Source: Salinibacillus xinjiangensis (GTDB lineage Bacteria > Bacillota > Bacilli > Bacillales > Alkalibacillaceae). Taken from it: 64,000 bases of DNA. The DNA is taken from the NCBI RefSeq assembly GCF_009649735.1, contig NZ_WJNH01000007.1, positions 62,001-126,000 on the forward strand, written 5' to 3'. Position numbers and translations under genes: made by a program. Shown piece by piece: positions 1-8,633 of this stretch (positions are counted from its first letter, which is position 1; each line of letters begins with the position of its first letter). Under the pieces are notes generated by a model. The model saw only the letters and a program-made list of their open reading frames with translations, had not been told where the DNA came from and did no database searches.

Positions 1-1
1 T

Positions 2-484
2 TGGTTTACCGGCTATACCCCGCAGTTTGTCGGGGCCGTTTGGATGGGGTATGATCGAACGGATGAGGATCACTATGTGAAGTCTGGTAGCCGTATGCCG
101 ACAGAACTGATGAAGGACATTTTAACTGAGGTAGATAAAGAGCAGAATTTAGCAAGTCATTTTAAGCAGCCCGACAATGTTCATGATCTTCCTGATCCGA
201 TATCCCTTCCCGAAATCACTGATCTTCATGCTGAAAAAACATTTGGCTTTTTTAAAGGGGTATCAGCTAAGCTAACGTGGACCCCAGTGGAGGATGAGCG
301 TGTGGTGTATCATGTTTATCAAAGAACCAATGATGGATCAGAGCGGATTGGGACAGTAGAAGGACAGGGAGAATTTCAAGATTTTGATTTACGAATGTTT
401 GATGAGAAAACTTATTATGTCATACCGTATAATCCATTGACGAAACAAGAGGGTAAGCGTTCCAATGAAGTGACCTTAGATTAG
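2..484 (+). CDS. pbpF: Class A penicillin-binding protein, C-terminal part (partial)
   Basis: The open frame enters from the window edge and stops at 484. Its first residues (WFTGYTPQFVGAVWMGYD) are the conserved strand near the end of the transpeptidase domain of bifunctional class A penicillin-binding proteins, which polymerise and cross-link peptidoglycan outside the membrane. The remainder, from about residue 65, looks like a fibronectin III/Ig-like beta-sandwich tail (LTWTPVEDERVVYHVYQR), common at the C-terminus of Bacillus PBPs. In B. subtilis pbpF lies directly upstream of hemE, which supports this identity. Catalytic motifs lie outside the window, so paralogue assignment rests on synteny. 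Confidence 0.8.
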   Translation, partial: WFTGYTPQFVGAVWMGYDRTDEDHYVKSGSRMPTELMKDILTEVDKEQNLASHFKQPDNVHDLPDPISLPEITDLHAEKTFGFFKGVSAKLTWTPVEDERVVYHVYQRTNDGSERIGTVEGQGEFQDFDLRMFDEKTYYVIPYNPLTKQEGKRSNEVTLD

Positions 485-604
485 GGCTTAAGCTCTTCAA
501 ATAAGGCAATTTGGTGACAAACATAGCGCTTTTGTGTACAGTCAAAAGGAATTAGTTTACCATAGAGTAGGTATGAGATGATAGAAATAAAGGGTGAACA
601 CTTT

Positions 605-1636
605 ATGCAGTTTAATGATACGATTTTAAAAGCTTATCGTGGGGAAGAAACATCCTACGTTCCATTATGGTTTATGCGTCAGGCAGGGAGGTCTCAGCCT
701 GAATATCGCAAACTTAAGGAAAAATACTCATTATTTGAAATTACCCATCAACCGGAGCTGTGTGCCTATGTGACGAAGCTTCCCGTTGATCAATACGATG
801 TAGATGCTGCAATTTTATATAAGGATATTATGTCCCCATTACCTCCAATTGGCGTAAATGTGGACATCAAGCCTGGGGTTGGACCTGTGATTGATAATCC
901 AATCGGTTCCAAGGCAGACATTGACCGTTTAGGTGAAATTGATCCTGAACACGACGTTCCATATGTGTTGAAAACGATTGAAATATTAGCGCGTGAGCAA
1001 CTAAATGTCCCACTAATTGGATTTAGTGGTGCCCCATTTACTCTAGCCAGCTATATGGTAGAGGGTGGTCCATCGAAAAATTATAATAAAACAAAAGCAA
1101 TGATGTATGGAGATTCTACAACTTGGTTTGCTTTAATGGATAAGCTCGGCGACTTAGTGATTCGCTATTTAAAAGCGCAAATCCATGCTGGCGCCAAGGC
1201 GGTACAAGTGTTTGATTCTTGGATAGGGGCTGTGAATGCCGACGACTATCGTTATTTTATCAAACCGACAATGGACCGTATCTTTACAGAACTTAAAGAT
1301 GAAGGGGTGCCAACTATTATGTTCGGCGTAGGGACAGGTCACCTCATCAAGGAATGGAATGACCTGCCTGTTGATGTCATCGGATTAGACTGGCGTACCT
1401 CGATTCAACAAGCCAGAGCAATGGGTATTACAAAAACCGTACAAGGAAATTTAGACCCAGCTGTATTAATGGCTGATTGGTCAATTATTGAAGATCGTGT
1501 AAAACGCATATTAGATCAGGGAGTTAGTCAACCAGGATATGTCTTTAACCTAGGGCACGGTGTATTTCCAGAAATTCACCCTGAAACATTAAAGCGATTA
1601 ACAGCATTTATTCATGAATATACTGCGCAATCTTAA
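605..1636 (+). CDS. hemE: Uroporphyrinogen decarboxylase HemE
   Basis: A 343-residue cytoplasmic enzyme that removes four acetate carboxyls from uroporphyrinogen III to give coproporphyrinogen III. The conserved MRQAGR substrate-binding loop is at residues 24-29, followed by [31 protein letters not shown] and NLGHGVFPE near the C-terminus, all family hallmarks. An in-frame ATG at 578 exists, but ATG 605 is preferred: AAGGGTG lies just upstream and the protein then starts like B. subtilis HemE. It is first gene of a tight hemE-hemH-hemY operon, with 14 bases between hemE and hemH. Confidence 0.97.
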   Translation: MQFNDTILKAYRGEETSYVPLWFMRQAGRSQPEYRKLKEKYSLFEITHQPELCAYVTKLPVDQYDVDAAILYKDIMSPLPPIGVNVDIKPGVGPVIDNPIGSKADIDRLGEIDPEHDVPYVLKTIEILAREQLNVPLIGFSGAPFTLASYMVEGGPSKNYNKTKAMMYGDSTTWFALMDKLGDLVIRYLKAQIHAGAKAVQVFDSWIGAVNADDYRYFIKPTMDRIFTELKDEGVPTIMFGVGTGHLIKEWNDLPVDVIGLDWRTSIQQARAMGITKTVQGNLDPAVLMADWSIIEDRVKRILDQGVSQPGYVFNLGHGVFPEIHPETLKRLTAFIHEYTAQS

Positions 1637-1650
1637 AAGAGGTGTTGGAA

Positions 1651-2595
1651 ATGGCAAAGAAAAAAGTAGGATTATTAGTAATGGCATATGGGACTCCATA
1701 TGAGGAAAAAGATGTGGAGCGTTATTATACGCACATTCGACATGGAAGAAAGCCAACATACGAAATGCTGGAGGATTTAAAAAACCGATATAAGGCAATT
1801 GGTGGAATTTCTCCACTAGCCCGAATTACACAGGAGCAAGCTAAGTCCCTAGAGCAAAAATTAAATGAACTGCAGGATGAGATGGAATTCCACATGTACT
1901 TAGGTTTGAAGCACATTGAGCCCTTCATCGAGGATGCTGTGAAGCAAATGAACGATGATGGCATTGACGAAGCGGTAAGTATTGTTCTAGCCCCTCATTA
2001 CTCAACCTTTAGTGTGAAAGCCTATAATGGTCGAGCACAGGAAGAAGCTGAAAAGTATGGCATCCAGATGTCATCAGTTGAGGATTGGTATGATGAGCCA
2101 GGTTTTATTGATTATTGGGTCGAGCAAATCAATAAAGTATACGCAGAAATGACAGACGAACAACGAGACAAGGCCGTGCTTATCGTTTCTGCGCATAGTT
2201 TACCAGAGAAGATTTTGCAAAATGGTGATCCATATCCAAAGCAATTGCAATCAACTGCTGATTTGATTGCCGAAAAGGCTAATATCAAGAATTATGAAAT
2301 CGGCTGGCAAAGTGAAGGGAATACACCCGATCCATGGCTAGGCCCTGACGTTCAAGATTTAACCAGAGATTTGTATGAACAAAAAGGTTATCGTACATTT
2401 GTGTATGCACCTGTTGGATTTGTTTCCGATCACTTAGAGGTACTTTATGATAATGACTATGAATGTAAGGTTGTTTGTGACGAACTAGGGGCAGATTATT
2501 TCCGTCCTGAAATGCCAAATAGTCACCCTCAATTTATCGGAACTTTAGCAGATGTTGTACTTAGAAAAGTCCAAAGCGGGGATCATCATGAGTGA
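1651..2595 (+). CDS. hemH: Coproporphyrin III ferrochelatase HemH/CpfC
   Basis: A 314-residue ferrochelatase. In Firmicutes this enzyme inserts Fe(II) into coproporphyrin III, not protoporphyrin. Family motifs are LLVMAYGTP near the N-terminus, SAHSLPEK with the metal-ligand His182, [15 protein letters not shown], and HLEVLYDND with Glu263. These match His183 and Glu264 of the B. subtilis enzyme. A GTG at 1642 is possible, but ATG 1651 follows AAGAGGTG at good spacing and fits homologue length. Its stop overlaps the hemY start by eight bases, suggesting translational coupling. Confidence 0.97.
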   Translation: MAKKKVGLLVMAYGTPYEEKDVERYYTHIRHGRKPTYEMLEDLKNRYKAIGGISPLARITQEQAKSLEQKLNELQDEMEFHMYLGLKHIEPFIEDAVKQMNDDGIDEAVSIVLAPHYSTFSVKAYNGRAQEEAEKYGIQMSSVEDWYDEPGFIDYWVEQINKVYAEMTDEQRDKAVLIVSAHSLPEKILQNGDPYPKQLQSTADLIAEKANIKNYEIGWQSEGNTPDPWLGPDVQDLTRDLYEQKGYRTFVYAPVGFVSDHLEVLYDNDYECKVVCDELGADYFRPEMPNSHPQFIGTLADVVLRKVQSGDHHE

Positions 2596-3988
2596 TAAGC
2601 AAATTGTCATAGTCGGCGGTGGGATAGCAGGTCTAACCGCTGCCTACTATTTGCAAAAGGAGATCAAGAGCAAGCAACTCCCCTATAAGCTTCGATTGAT
2701 TGAAGCAAGCAATCAATTAGGTGGAAAAATTCAAACCGTACACAAGGATGGCTTTACTATTGAACGTGGTCCGGATTCCTTTTTAGCACGAAAGGAAAGT
2801 GCTGCTCGGCTAGCTAAAAATGTCGGATTAGGGGATGAACTTGTTCGGGTTTCATCAGGAAAATCCTATATTTTAGCGAATGGAAAGCTTCATAGCATGC
2901 CAAAGGGTGCATTTATGGGGATACCAACTCAGATTACACCATTTGTTTATTCTAGTTTGTTTTCCATACCGGGTAAGCTACGAGCTGCTGGTGATTTCAT
3001 ACTTCCTAAGGGGAAACCACGGGAGGATCAATCATTAGGAGCCTTTTTCCGTCGACGGTTAGGAGATGAAGTGGTAGAAAACTTAATTGAACCACTACTC
3101 TCAGGGATTTACTCCAGTGATGTCGATCGTCTGAGCATGATGGCTACATTTCCAAATTTTTATCAATTGGAGCAAAAGTATGGCAGCTTAATTAAAGGTC
3201 TGAAAAAGACGATGCCTAAGCCGTCTAAGGCTAGTCCGAAAAAGAAACAAGGGATGTTTTTAACATTGAAAAACGGTTTGACGTCCTTAGTTGATGCCCT
3301 TGAGCAAGATTTTGGGGGGATTGTCACTAAGGGTGTAGCTGTTAGTCATTTGACGAAGAATGATCAAACCTACGAGCTTTTATTAAGCAATGAGGAAAAA
3401 ATTACCGCTGATGCTGTAGTGATGGCAGCGCCTCACAAAGCAGCACAAAAAATATTAAGCCAATACAACTTTATGAATGAATTTAAAGATATGCCAGCGA
3501 CCTCAGTTGCAAATGTGGCGATGGCTTTTGATGAGAAGGATATTCAAAAGGATATTGATGGGACAGGCTTTGTCGTCTCACGTAATAATGACTATCGAAT
3601 CACAGCGTGTACGTGGACACATAAAAAATGGCCGCATACAATACCAGAGGGAAAGGCGCTTGTGCGTTGTTATGTAGGTCGTCCTGATGATCAGGAGGTA
3701 GTTGATTTCTCTGATGAAGAGATTGAAAAAATTGTCCTGAATGATTTGAATAAAACGATGAACATCACAGCAAAGCCATTATTTAAAGTGGTCACACGGT
3801 GGAAAAATGTCATGCCCCAATATACGGTAGGTCACAACCAGCGTGTGGAACGTGTACAGACCAACATGCAACAGCATATGCCAGGTGTTTTTTTAGCAGG
3901 GAGCTCCTTTAAAGGAATTGGATTACCCGATTGTATTGATCAAGGAGAAAAAGCTGTAGAGGATGTATTGGCACATTTAAGTGAATAA
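2588..3988 (+). CDS. hemY: Coproporphyrinogen III oxidase HemY/CgoX
   Basis: A 466-residue FAD-dependent oxidase related to protoporphyrinogen oxidase. In Gram-positive bacteria it converts coproporphyrinogen III to coproporphyrin III, the step before HemH. The Rossmann motif GGGIAG is at residues 10-15, followed by [12 protein letters not shown] and a long [11 protein letters not shown] segment typical of the family. The C-terminus carries the second FAD contact ([18 protein letters not shown]). ATG 2588 overlaps the end of hemH. This is the last gene of the heme operon and is followed by a strong hairpin terminator. Confidence 0.96.
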   Translation: MSDKQIVIVGGGIAGLTAAYYLQKEIKSKQLPYKLRLIEASNQLGGKIQTVHKDGFTIERGPDSFLARKESAARLAKNVGLGDELVRVSSGKSYILANGKLHSMPKGAFMGIPTQITPFVYSSLFSIPGKLRAAGDFILPKGKPREDQSLGAFFRRRLGDEVVENLIEPLLSGIYSSDVDRLSMMATFPNFYQLEQKYGSLIKGLKKTMPKPSKASPKKKQGMFLTLKNGLTSLVDALEQDFGGIVTKGVAVSHLTKNDQTYELLLSNEEKITADAVVMAAPHKAAQKILSQYNFMNEFKDMPATSVANVAMAFDEKDIQKDIDGTGFVVSRNNDYRITACTWTHKKWPHTIPEGKALVRCYVGRPDDQEVVDFSDEEIEKIVLNDLNKTMNITAKPLFKVVTRWKNVMPQYTVGHNQRVERVQTNMQQHMPGVFLAGSSFKGIGLPDCIDQGEKAVEDVLAHLSE

Positions 3989-4003
3989 TCTATAGTTCCT
4001 TCT

Positions 4004-4035
4004 AAGCCTTTTGAGTTAATCAAAAGGCTTTTTTA
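4004..4035 (+). terminator. Intrinsic terminator of the hemEHY operon
   Basis: AAGCCTTTTG pairs perfectly with CAAAAGGCTT across a 7-base loop, and a T-run follows. It lies 15 bases after the hemY stop. Confidence 0.9.
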
Positions 4036-4124
4036 TAATCAAATTTAGAATATAACAGTAGATCAGTGAATGGTTTGTAGTGATTTGCTGTATTATAACA
4101 GTATGGTTTAAATTACACAGAGAA

Positions 4125-4150
4125 GTAGAGCAGTTTTATAACTGCTCTAC
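4125..4150 (-). terminator. Probable terminator of yhfH
   Basis: GTAGAGCAGTT and AACTGCTCTAC form a long stem with a short TTAT loop, 45 bases after the yhfH stop on the minus strand. The T-tract is weak. Confidence 0.55.
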
Positions 4151-4194
4151 TGGAGAGGAAATTTGCACATTATCTTTTTAACGTTCCATTAAAC

Positions 4195-4323
4195 TTATCG
4201 AGCTGGATGATCACATTCATCACAAAGATTCCCATAACAATCGGCTTTCTCGTCAATCTGGCTACCGCAGTTCATACACTTTTTCTTTGGTAAATTACGG
4301 AAAAATTCTAAAATACTCGGCAA
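4195..4323 (-). CDS. yhfH: YhfH-like zinc-ribbon microprotein
   Basis: A 42-residue protein on the minus strand. It carries CMNCG and CDEC pairs of cysteines (residues 16, 19, 34, 37), a zinc ribbon, after a basic FFRNLPKKK segment. It resembles B. subtilis YhfH, which likewise sits beside yhfI and lplJ. The start is TTG at 4323, preceded by GGAGGGATTAACC, an excellent ribosome binding site. Function is unknown. It is divergent from yhfI. Confidence 0.85.
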   Translation of the reverse strand: MPSILEFFRNLPKKKCMNCGSQIDEKADCYGNLCDECDHPAR

Positions 4324-4350
4324 GGTTAATCCCTCCACTGTGTGTGTTAT

Positions 4351-4379
4351 TTGATGTTGATTTACTTACATTGTATTAT
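4351..4379 (+). promoter_or_regulatory. Sigma-A type promoter for yhfI
   Basis: TTGATG (4351-4356) and TATTAT (4374-4379) are separated by 17 bases. The start codon of yhfI follows 63 bases downstream, with GGGGAGGA before it. The -10 lies inside one of the TGTATTATAACA repeats. Confidence 0.55.
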
Positions 4380-4442
4380 AACACAATGGAAAACGCAATA
4401 TTCTGTTTTATAACAATTTTATTTTTTTGGGGAGGAATAAAA

Positions 4443-5180
4443 GTGAATGTCCAAATTATTGGTTATTGGGGTGCTTTTCCTGAGGCGGATGGTGCCACGT
4501 CATGCTATTTAATCGAAAAATCTGGTTATAAATGTTTATTGGATTGTGGAAGTGGTGCTTTATCGAGATTACAAAAGTATATGAATCCATTTGAATTAGA
4601 TGCGTTACTTTTATCCCATTATCATGCTGACCATGTTGCAGATGTAGGTTCATTACAATATTTATATCTTGTTCAAAATATGATTCAAAGTAAAGATAAA
4701 GTGTTGCCAATTTATGGTCATCAGCTGGATCAGAATAAATTTTCATCTCTAAGTCATAAAGCAACGAAGGGGATCGCTTATGACCTGAACTCAACTTTAA
4801 CTTTGGGGCCATTACAAATTCGGTTCCTAAAAACGCATCACCCTGTACCTTGCTATGCGATGAGAATCACAGATGGAGAAACCACAATCGTTTATACTGC
4901 AGATACGAGTCACTTTGAAGGATTGGTCACGTTTAGTGAGGGTGCTGATTTGTTAATTGCCGAATGTAGTTTGTATGCCGGGATGGATGGGAGTGGTCCA
5001 GGTCACATGACTAGCGAGGAGTGTGGAAAGTTAGCCCAAGCCGCGGGAGTCAAACAGCTTTGGCTCAGCCACCTCCCACATTTCGGTGACCAGCAGAAAT
5101 TGAAAATAGTAGCCAAGCAGCAATATCAGGGCCCTATCCAAATCGCTAAAGAAACTCTATCCTTTAACGCTTTACCATAG
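4443..5180 (+). CDS. yhfI: MBL-fold metallohydrolase YhfI
   Basis: A 245-residue member of the metallo-beta-lactamase superfamily. The metal motif is HYHADH at residues 59-64, with further ligands likely in KTHHPVP, TADTSH and the C-terminal LSHLPHF segment, as in RNase Z-like hydrolases. B. subtilis YhfI has nearly the same length and lies between yhfH and lplJ as here. The frame is open from 4287, but GTG 4443 is chosen because GGGGAGGA lies 5-6 bases upstream and homologues start with this IIGYWGAFPE segment. The substrate is unknown. Confidence 0.92.
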   Translation: MNVQIIGYWGAFPEADGATSCYLIEKSGYKCLLDCGSGALSRLQKYMNPFELDALLLSHYHADHVADVGSLQYLYLVQNMIQSKDKVLPIYGHQLDQNKFSSLSHKATKGIAYDLNSTLTLGPLQIRFLKTHHPVPCYAMRITDGETTIVYTADTSHFEGLVTFSEGADLLIAECSLYAGMDGSGPGHMTSEECGKLAQAAGVKQLWLSHLPHFGDQQKLKIVAKQQYQGPIQIAKETLSFNALP

Positions 5181-5232
5181 GGGGGGACAGGCCCTAACTG
5201 CTTTAAAGCGCTAAAGCGAGGTGGGTTATGTT

Positions 5233-5261
5233 TTGATTTATTGAGGGCTTATCATTAAAAT
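5233..5261 (+). promoter_or_regulatory. Sigma-A type promoter for lplJ
   Basis: TTGATT (5233-5238) and TAAAAT (5256-5261) are 17 bases apart, 40 bases before the lplJ start. This is a good match by eye only. Confidence 0.5.
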
Positions 5262-5301
5262 AGGTAATGAGTATGATTATAGGTTAGGAGGCGCATCACA
5301 T

Positions 5302-6309
5302 ATGATGTACTTTATTGATAATGAAGGAATTACAGATCCACGAATTAATTTAGCAATCGAAGAATATGCACTAAATAACATGGATATTGAGGGTGGCAAT
5401 ACCTATTTACTGTTTTACATAAATGAACCATCCATTATCATCGGTCGTAACCAAAATACGATTGAAGAAATTAATACGGACTTTGTGGAAGAGAATGGAA
5501 TTAAAGTCGTTCGCCGTTTATCTGGTGGTGGAGCTGTTTACCATGACCTGCAAAATTTAAACTTTAGCTTTTTAGCTAAGGACGATGGCGATAGCTTTCA
5601 CAACTTTGCTAAGTTCACTCAGCCGGTGGTTGACGCTTTACGAGAGAATGGAGTAAATGCTGAGCTATCTGGACGCAATGACCTCGAAGTAGATGGCCGT
5701 AAAATTTCTGGGAATGCTCAATTCTCCACCAAAGGCCGTATGTTTAGCCATGGAACATTAATGTTTGATTCTGAAGTAGAAAATGTTGTGAGATCCTTAA
5801 AAGTAAAATCAGAAAAAATTAAATCCAAAGGAATTAAATCAATCCGTAGTCGTGTAGGAAATATTTCTGAATATCTAAACGAAAAAATGACAATGGACGA
5901 GTTCAAAAATATGATCCTTCGTTATATTTTTGATGTTGAAGATGTAAAGGATGTTCCTAGATATCAGCTTACCGAAGAGGATTGGAAGAACATTCATGAA
6001 TTATCTGAAAAGCGTTATCAGCAATGGGAGTGGAACTATGGAAAATCTCCTTCATTCGATATTCAACATTCAAAACGAATTGAAGGTGCTGGTACCATTG
6101 ATGTTAGGCTTGACGTGAAAAGAGGAATTATTGAGGACTGCAAAATCTATGGTGACTTTTTCGGTGTTGGAGATGTCAAAGATATTGAACAAAAATTAAT
6201 TGGTACCCGTTATGAACGTGACGCTATTTTTGAAGCATTCGAGGATGTAGATCTAAAGCATTACTTTGGTAATGTAACATTAGAAGACTTTGCAACTCTT
6301 GTTTACTAA
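5302..6309 (+). CDS. lplJ: Lipoate-protein ligase LplJ
   Basis: A 335-residue cytoplasmic ligase that activates free lipoate with ATP and transfers it to lipoyl domains such as GcvH and E2 subunits. Characteristic motifs are INEPSIIIGRNQNT near residue 45, VVRRLSGGGAVYHD (lipoyl-AMP binding), NDLEVDGRKISGNAQ with the catalytic lysine, and FSHGTLMF. The C-terminal accessory domain is complete. AGGAGG at 5287-5292 precedes ATG 5302; an ATG at 5305 is an alternative. It has the same neighbours as in B. subtilis. Confidence 0.96.
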   Translation: MMYFIDNEGITDPRINLAIEEYALNNMDIEGGNTYLLFYINEPSIIIGRNQNTIEEINTDFVEENGIKVVRRLSGGGAVYHDLQNLNFSFLAKDDGDSFHNFAKFTQPVVDALRENGVNAELSGRNDLEVDGRKISGNAQFSTKGRMFSHGTLMFDSEVENVVRSLKVKSEKIKSKGIKSIRSRVGNISEYLNEKMTMDEFKNMILRYIFDVEDVKDVPRYQLTEEDWKNIHELSEKRYQQWEWNYGKSPSFDIQHSKRIEGAGTIDVRLDVKRGIIEDCKIYGDFFGVGDVKDIEQKLIGTRYERDAIFEAFEDVDLKHYFGNVTLEDFATLVY

Positions 6310-6327
6310 GTGATTTTCCTATAGCAT

Positions 6328-6373
6328 AATAATAAGCATGTGGTTTCGATGACGAAACCACATGCTTATTATT
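6328..6373. terminator. Bidirectional terminator between lplJ and the next leftward gene
   Basis: A near-perfect 21-base stem (AATAATAAGCATGTGGTTTCG and its complement) separates the two convergent genes. It overlaps the stop codon of the leftward gene. Confidence 0.85.
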
Positions 6374-6932
6374 TTGAGTGAACCTCAATGGTTAGAGAAG
6401 TGACCGCATGGTTATTTTGTTGCACTGTTAATTGAACCTCTCCACTCTCTACAAACATATATGGAGAGCACCGATAGACTTCCTTAATTCCATATTTATT
6501 TTGTAGCTTATCGGGTTCAATTATGGAAACGGTTGGCCACCAAATTTCTTCTTTTCCAGAAGGGTATTCAACAATAAGTTGCACATTCTGATTCAACCCC
6601 AATTCTTCCCATGACGCCAAATAAAGATTAGTAGCTTGACCCTGACGTACAAGGCTGTCTGAAAAATACCCTAATTCACCAATCTCTCCAAATATCGTAT
6701 ATTCGTTATCCTCTATCGTAATATCTAAAAAGGGAGGTTGATAGGTTATGCTGTAATAAATTCCATAGGAAATGGATAAAAGGGCTGCAATTGACATACC
6801 TATCATAAATTTTTTATAGGTACCTTTTTTAAAAGAACTCATCATAGCAGAGGTAGGTGCGACTTTGTCAGCTATAATAAATATGGCAACAATTCCTAAC
6901 AAGATAATACCAATGAGAATATACAAGCCCAC
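6369..6932 (-). CDS. Hypothetical two-segment membrane protein
   Basis: A 187-residue protein with two hydrophobic stretches, about residues 2-22 (YILIGIILLGIVAIFII) and 42-62 (FMIGMSIAALLSISYGIYY), followed by a roughly 125-residue extracellular-looking beta-rich domain without a recognised signature. GTG 6932 is preferred because GGGGAAAGGGG lies right before it; TTG 6950 is an upstream alternative. It occupies the place of yhfK in the B. subtilis order but does not resemble an NAD-binding YhfK. No function can be given. Confidence 0.7.
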   Translation of the reverse strand: MGLYILIGIILLGIVAIFIIADKVAPTSAMMSSFKKGTYKKFMIGMSIAALLSISYGIYYSITYQPPFLDITIEDNEYTIFGEIGELGYFSDSLVRQGQATNLYLASWEELGLNQNVQLIVEYPSGKEEIWWPTVSIIEPDKLQNKYGIKEVYRCSPYMFVESGEVQLTVQQNNHAVTSLTIEVHSK

Positions 6933-7206
6933 AACGTCCCCTTTCCCCAAAATGTAATCATCATTTGATTCAGTACTTTCGTATACGAATATCCCATTTG
7001 AAAGGTTTCAAAATATATTCCTAAATTTATCCATTGCTTTCCTCATTATAACTTATATACTATGAAAATAGAATTATTTTAAGAAAATTTAATACATTTG
7101 AAATATAAAGTAAAATAGTGTTGACTTAAAATGATTTGACATGAACAATAGAAGATATTGCTTCATGTTATTGAAAAAGGAATATACGGAAGAGGAGATT
7201 GTGTTT

Positions 7207-8418
7207 ATGAAAAGCACTTCCATTACTCAAACGCAACCAGTAACCACACGGAATGCTTTATTAGTATTTGGCATTATTCTAGTTTCATTTAATTTACGCC
7301 CTGCCATTACAGCTGTTGGTCCATTAATTGGGTCCATACGCCAAGACTTGGGCATTTCAAATGGTATAGCGGGATTTCTTACAACCTTACCCCTACTTTC
7401 TTTTGCGGTATTTTCTTTCTTAGCTCCGCGGCTAGGTATCCGATATGGTCAGAAAATGATGATATTAGCTGGTTTAATAGCATTACTAATGGGTATTTTG
7501 GTTCGTTCCATAGGGATGGTTCCAACTGTGTTTATTGGAACCATGCTAGTAGGGGTTGGCATTGCTATTATGAATGTCCTACTGCCGAGTATCATTAAAA
7601 CTCACTATCCTGAAAAAATTGGGCTAATGACTGGAACCTATACAGCCTCAATGAACGTCTTTGCAGCTTTAGGTTCTGGCATAAGTATTCCACTGGCTGT
7701 TCATCTTGGACTTGGATGGGAGAAATCTCTTCTCTTTTGGGCATTTGTCTCGGTTCTAGCTATGGTCGTATGGGGGCCTCAAATCAGAAAGTCTTCAGAG
7801 CAAAAAAGGAATTATCAACCTAAATTAGACCTCTCGGAACCCTCGATTTGGCGATCTGCTATTGCCTGGCAAGTGACTGTTTTCATGGGGCTACAATCGT
7901 TCCTTTTTTATTGTACGATTGCCTGGCTACCTGAAATATTAAATGGAAGTGGCCTAGATATTTCCACAGCAGGGTGGATGGTTTCCATTATGCAGTTAGC
8001 AGGCATACCAATGGCGTTTTTTACTCCTATTCTTGCTGACAGATTTCGAAACCAAAAGGTGATTGTAATACTTATTGGCATCGTTTATTTTACTGGTGTC
8101 GCCATTTTATTTGTTGATGGAGGAAATTTTGTATTCGTTACGTTAAGTGTTCTTTTAATTGGTCTCGGGCAGGGAGCTTCCATTAGCTTATCTTTAGTAC
8201 TTTTGAGTCTACGGGCTAGCAGTTCAGAGCAGGCTGCCCAACTTTCTGGAATGGCACAATCTGTAGGTTATTTATTAGCTGCTATAGGACCAACCTTAGT
8301 GGGGGGCTTATTTGACTGGACACATTCGTGGACTATTCCATTGCTATTATTCATGGCAATCGTTATCATCATGGTCGGAGTCGGTCTTGGTGCTGGACGG
8401 GATCGAAGCTTATATTGA
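7207..8418 (+). CDS. MFS transporter, CynX/NimT type
   Basis: A 403-residue protein with about twelve hydrophobic helices. The opening NALLVFGIILVSFNLRPAIT and the LGISNGIAGFLTTLPLLSF segment are typical of the cyanate/nitroimidazole-type (CynX/NimT, YeaN) branch of the major facilitator superfamily. Substrate cannot be predicted. ATG 7207 follows GAAGAGGAGATT at correct spacing; an ATG at 7141 lacks a ribosome site. It is a single gene, followed by hairpins. Confidence 0.85.
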   Translation: MKSTSITQTQPVTTRNALLVFGIILVSFNLRPAITAVGPLIGSIRQDLGISNGIAGFLTTLPLLSFAVFSFLAPRLGIRYGQKMMILAGLIALLMGILVRSIGMVPTVFIGTMLVGVGIAIMNVLLPSIIKTHYPEKIGLMTGTYTASMNVFAALGSGISIPLAVHLGLGWEKSLLFWAFVSVLAMVVWGPQIRKSSEQKRNYQPKLDLSEPSIWRSAIAWQVTVFMGLQSFLFYCTIAWLPEILNGSGLDISTAGWMVSIMQLAGIPMAFFTPILADRFRNQKVIVILIGIVYFTGVAILFVDGGNFVFVTLSVLLIGLGQGASISLSLVLLSLRASSSEQAAQLSGMAQSVGYLLAAIGPTLVGGLFDWTHSWTIPLLLFMAIVIIMVGVGLGAGRDRSLY

Positions 8419-8461
8419 GTAAAATTATCAAATCGTGTTGGATAAACATGTAAACCTTTTC

Positions 8462-8490
8462 TTGTACATATCCTGTTCCTATCTTATAAT
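8462..8490 (+). promoter_or_regulatory. Strong sigma-A promoter upstream of lcfB
   Basis: TTGTAC (8462-8467), 17 bases, and a perfect TATAAT (8485-8490). Transcription would start near 8497 and meet an intrinsic terminator at 8533-8572 before reaching lcfB. Confidence 0.65.
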
Positions 8491-8496
8491 AGAGGC

Positions 8497-8572
8497 AGGT
8501 CCTTATACTATCATATTAGTTGATAGTATAAGAAAAAACTTAGGCTATTAGTAATAGCCCAAGTTTTTTCTT
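8497..8572 (+). ncRNA. Candidate small RNA or attenuated leader
   Basis: Directly downstream of a consensus promoter lie two hairpins. The first pairs CTTATACTATCA with TGATAGTATAAG (8502-8532). The second is a complete intrinsic terminator. The predicted transcript of about 75 bases has no open frame. It could be a stand-alone small RNA, or a leader that limits lcfB transcription. The terminator may also serve the upstream transporter gene. This is inference from sequence only. Confidence 0.35.
8533..8572 (+). terminator. Intrinsic terminator before lcfB
   Basis: AAAAAACTTAGGCTATTA pairs with TAATAGCCCAAGTTTTTT with a single mismatch, ending in a T-run. Confidence 0.8.
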
Positions 8573-8584
8573 ATTATACCAATA

Positions 8585-8602
8585 TGAATGATTATTCATT
8601 CA
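8585..8602. promoter_or_regulatory. FadR operator upstream of lcfB
   Basis: TGAATGATTATTCATTCA matches the B. subtilis FadR (YsiA) operator pattern TGAATGA-N4-TCATTCA exactly. It sits within a larger 26-base dyad at 8581-8606, 32 bases before the lcfB start. FadR is released by long-chain acyl-CoA, so fatty acids should induce this gene. Confidence 0.85.
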
Positions 8603-8633
8603 TATTTTAAAATTGCTGGGGAGGGATTATTAC

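Larger units (their letters stand above)
4089..4415. promoter_or_regulatory. Three copies of a TGTATTATAACA operator-like motif
   Basis: TGTATTATAACA occurs at 4089-4100 and 4372-4383, with a one-base variant (TGTTTTATAACA) at 4404-4415. The first is framed as CTG...CAG and the second as CATTGT...ACAATG, so both have dyad symmetry. The second overlaps the -10 of the proposed yhfI promoter, and the third lies 28 bases before its start codon. The arrangement suggests a repressor site set for the divergent yhfH/yhfI pair. The regulator is not recognised. Confidence 0.4.

Noticed and set aside
4287-4440. Extended N-terminus for YhfI starting at 4287.
   Set aside because: It would overlap the divergent yhfH gene and the promoter; a GTG with a strong ribosome site at 4443 fits the family start.
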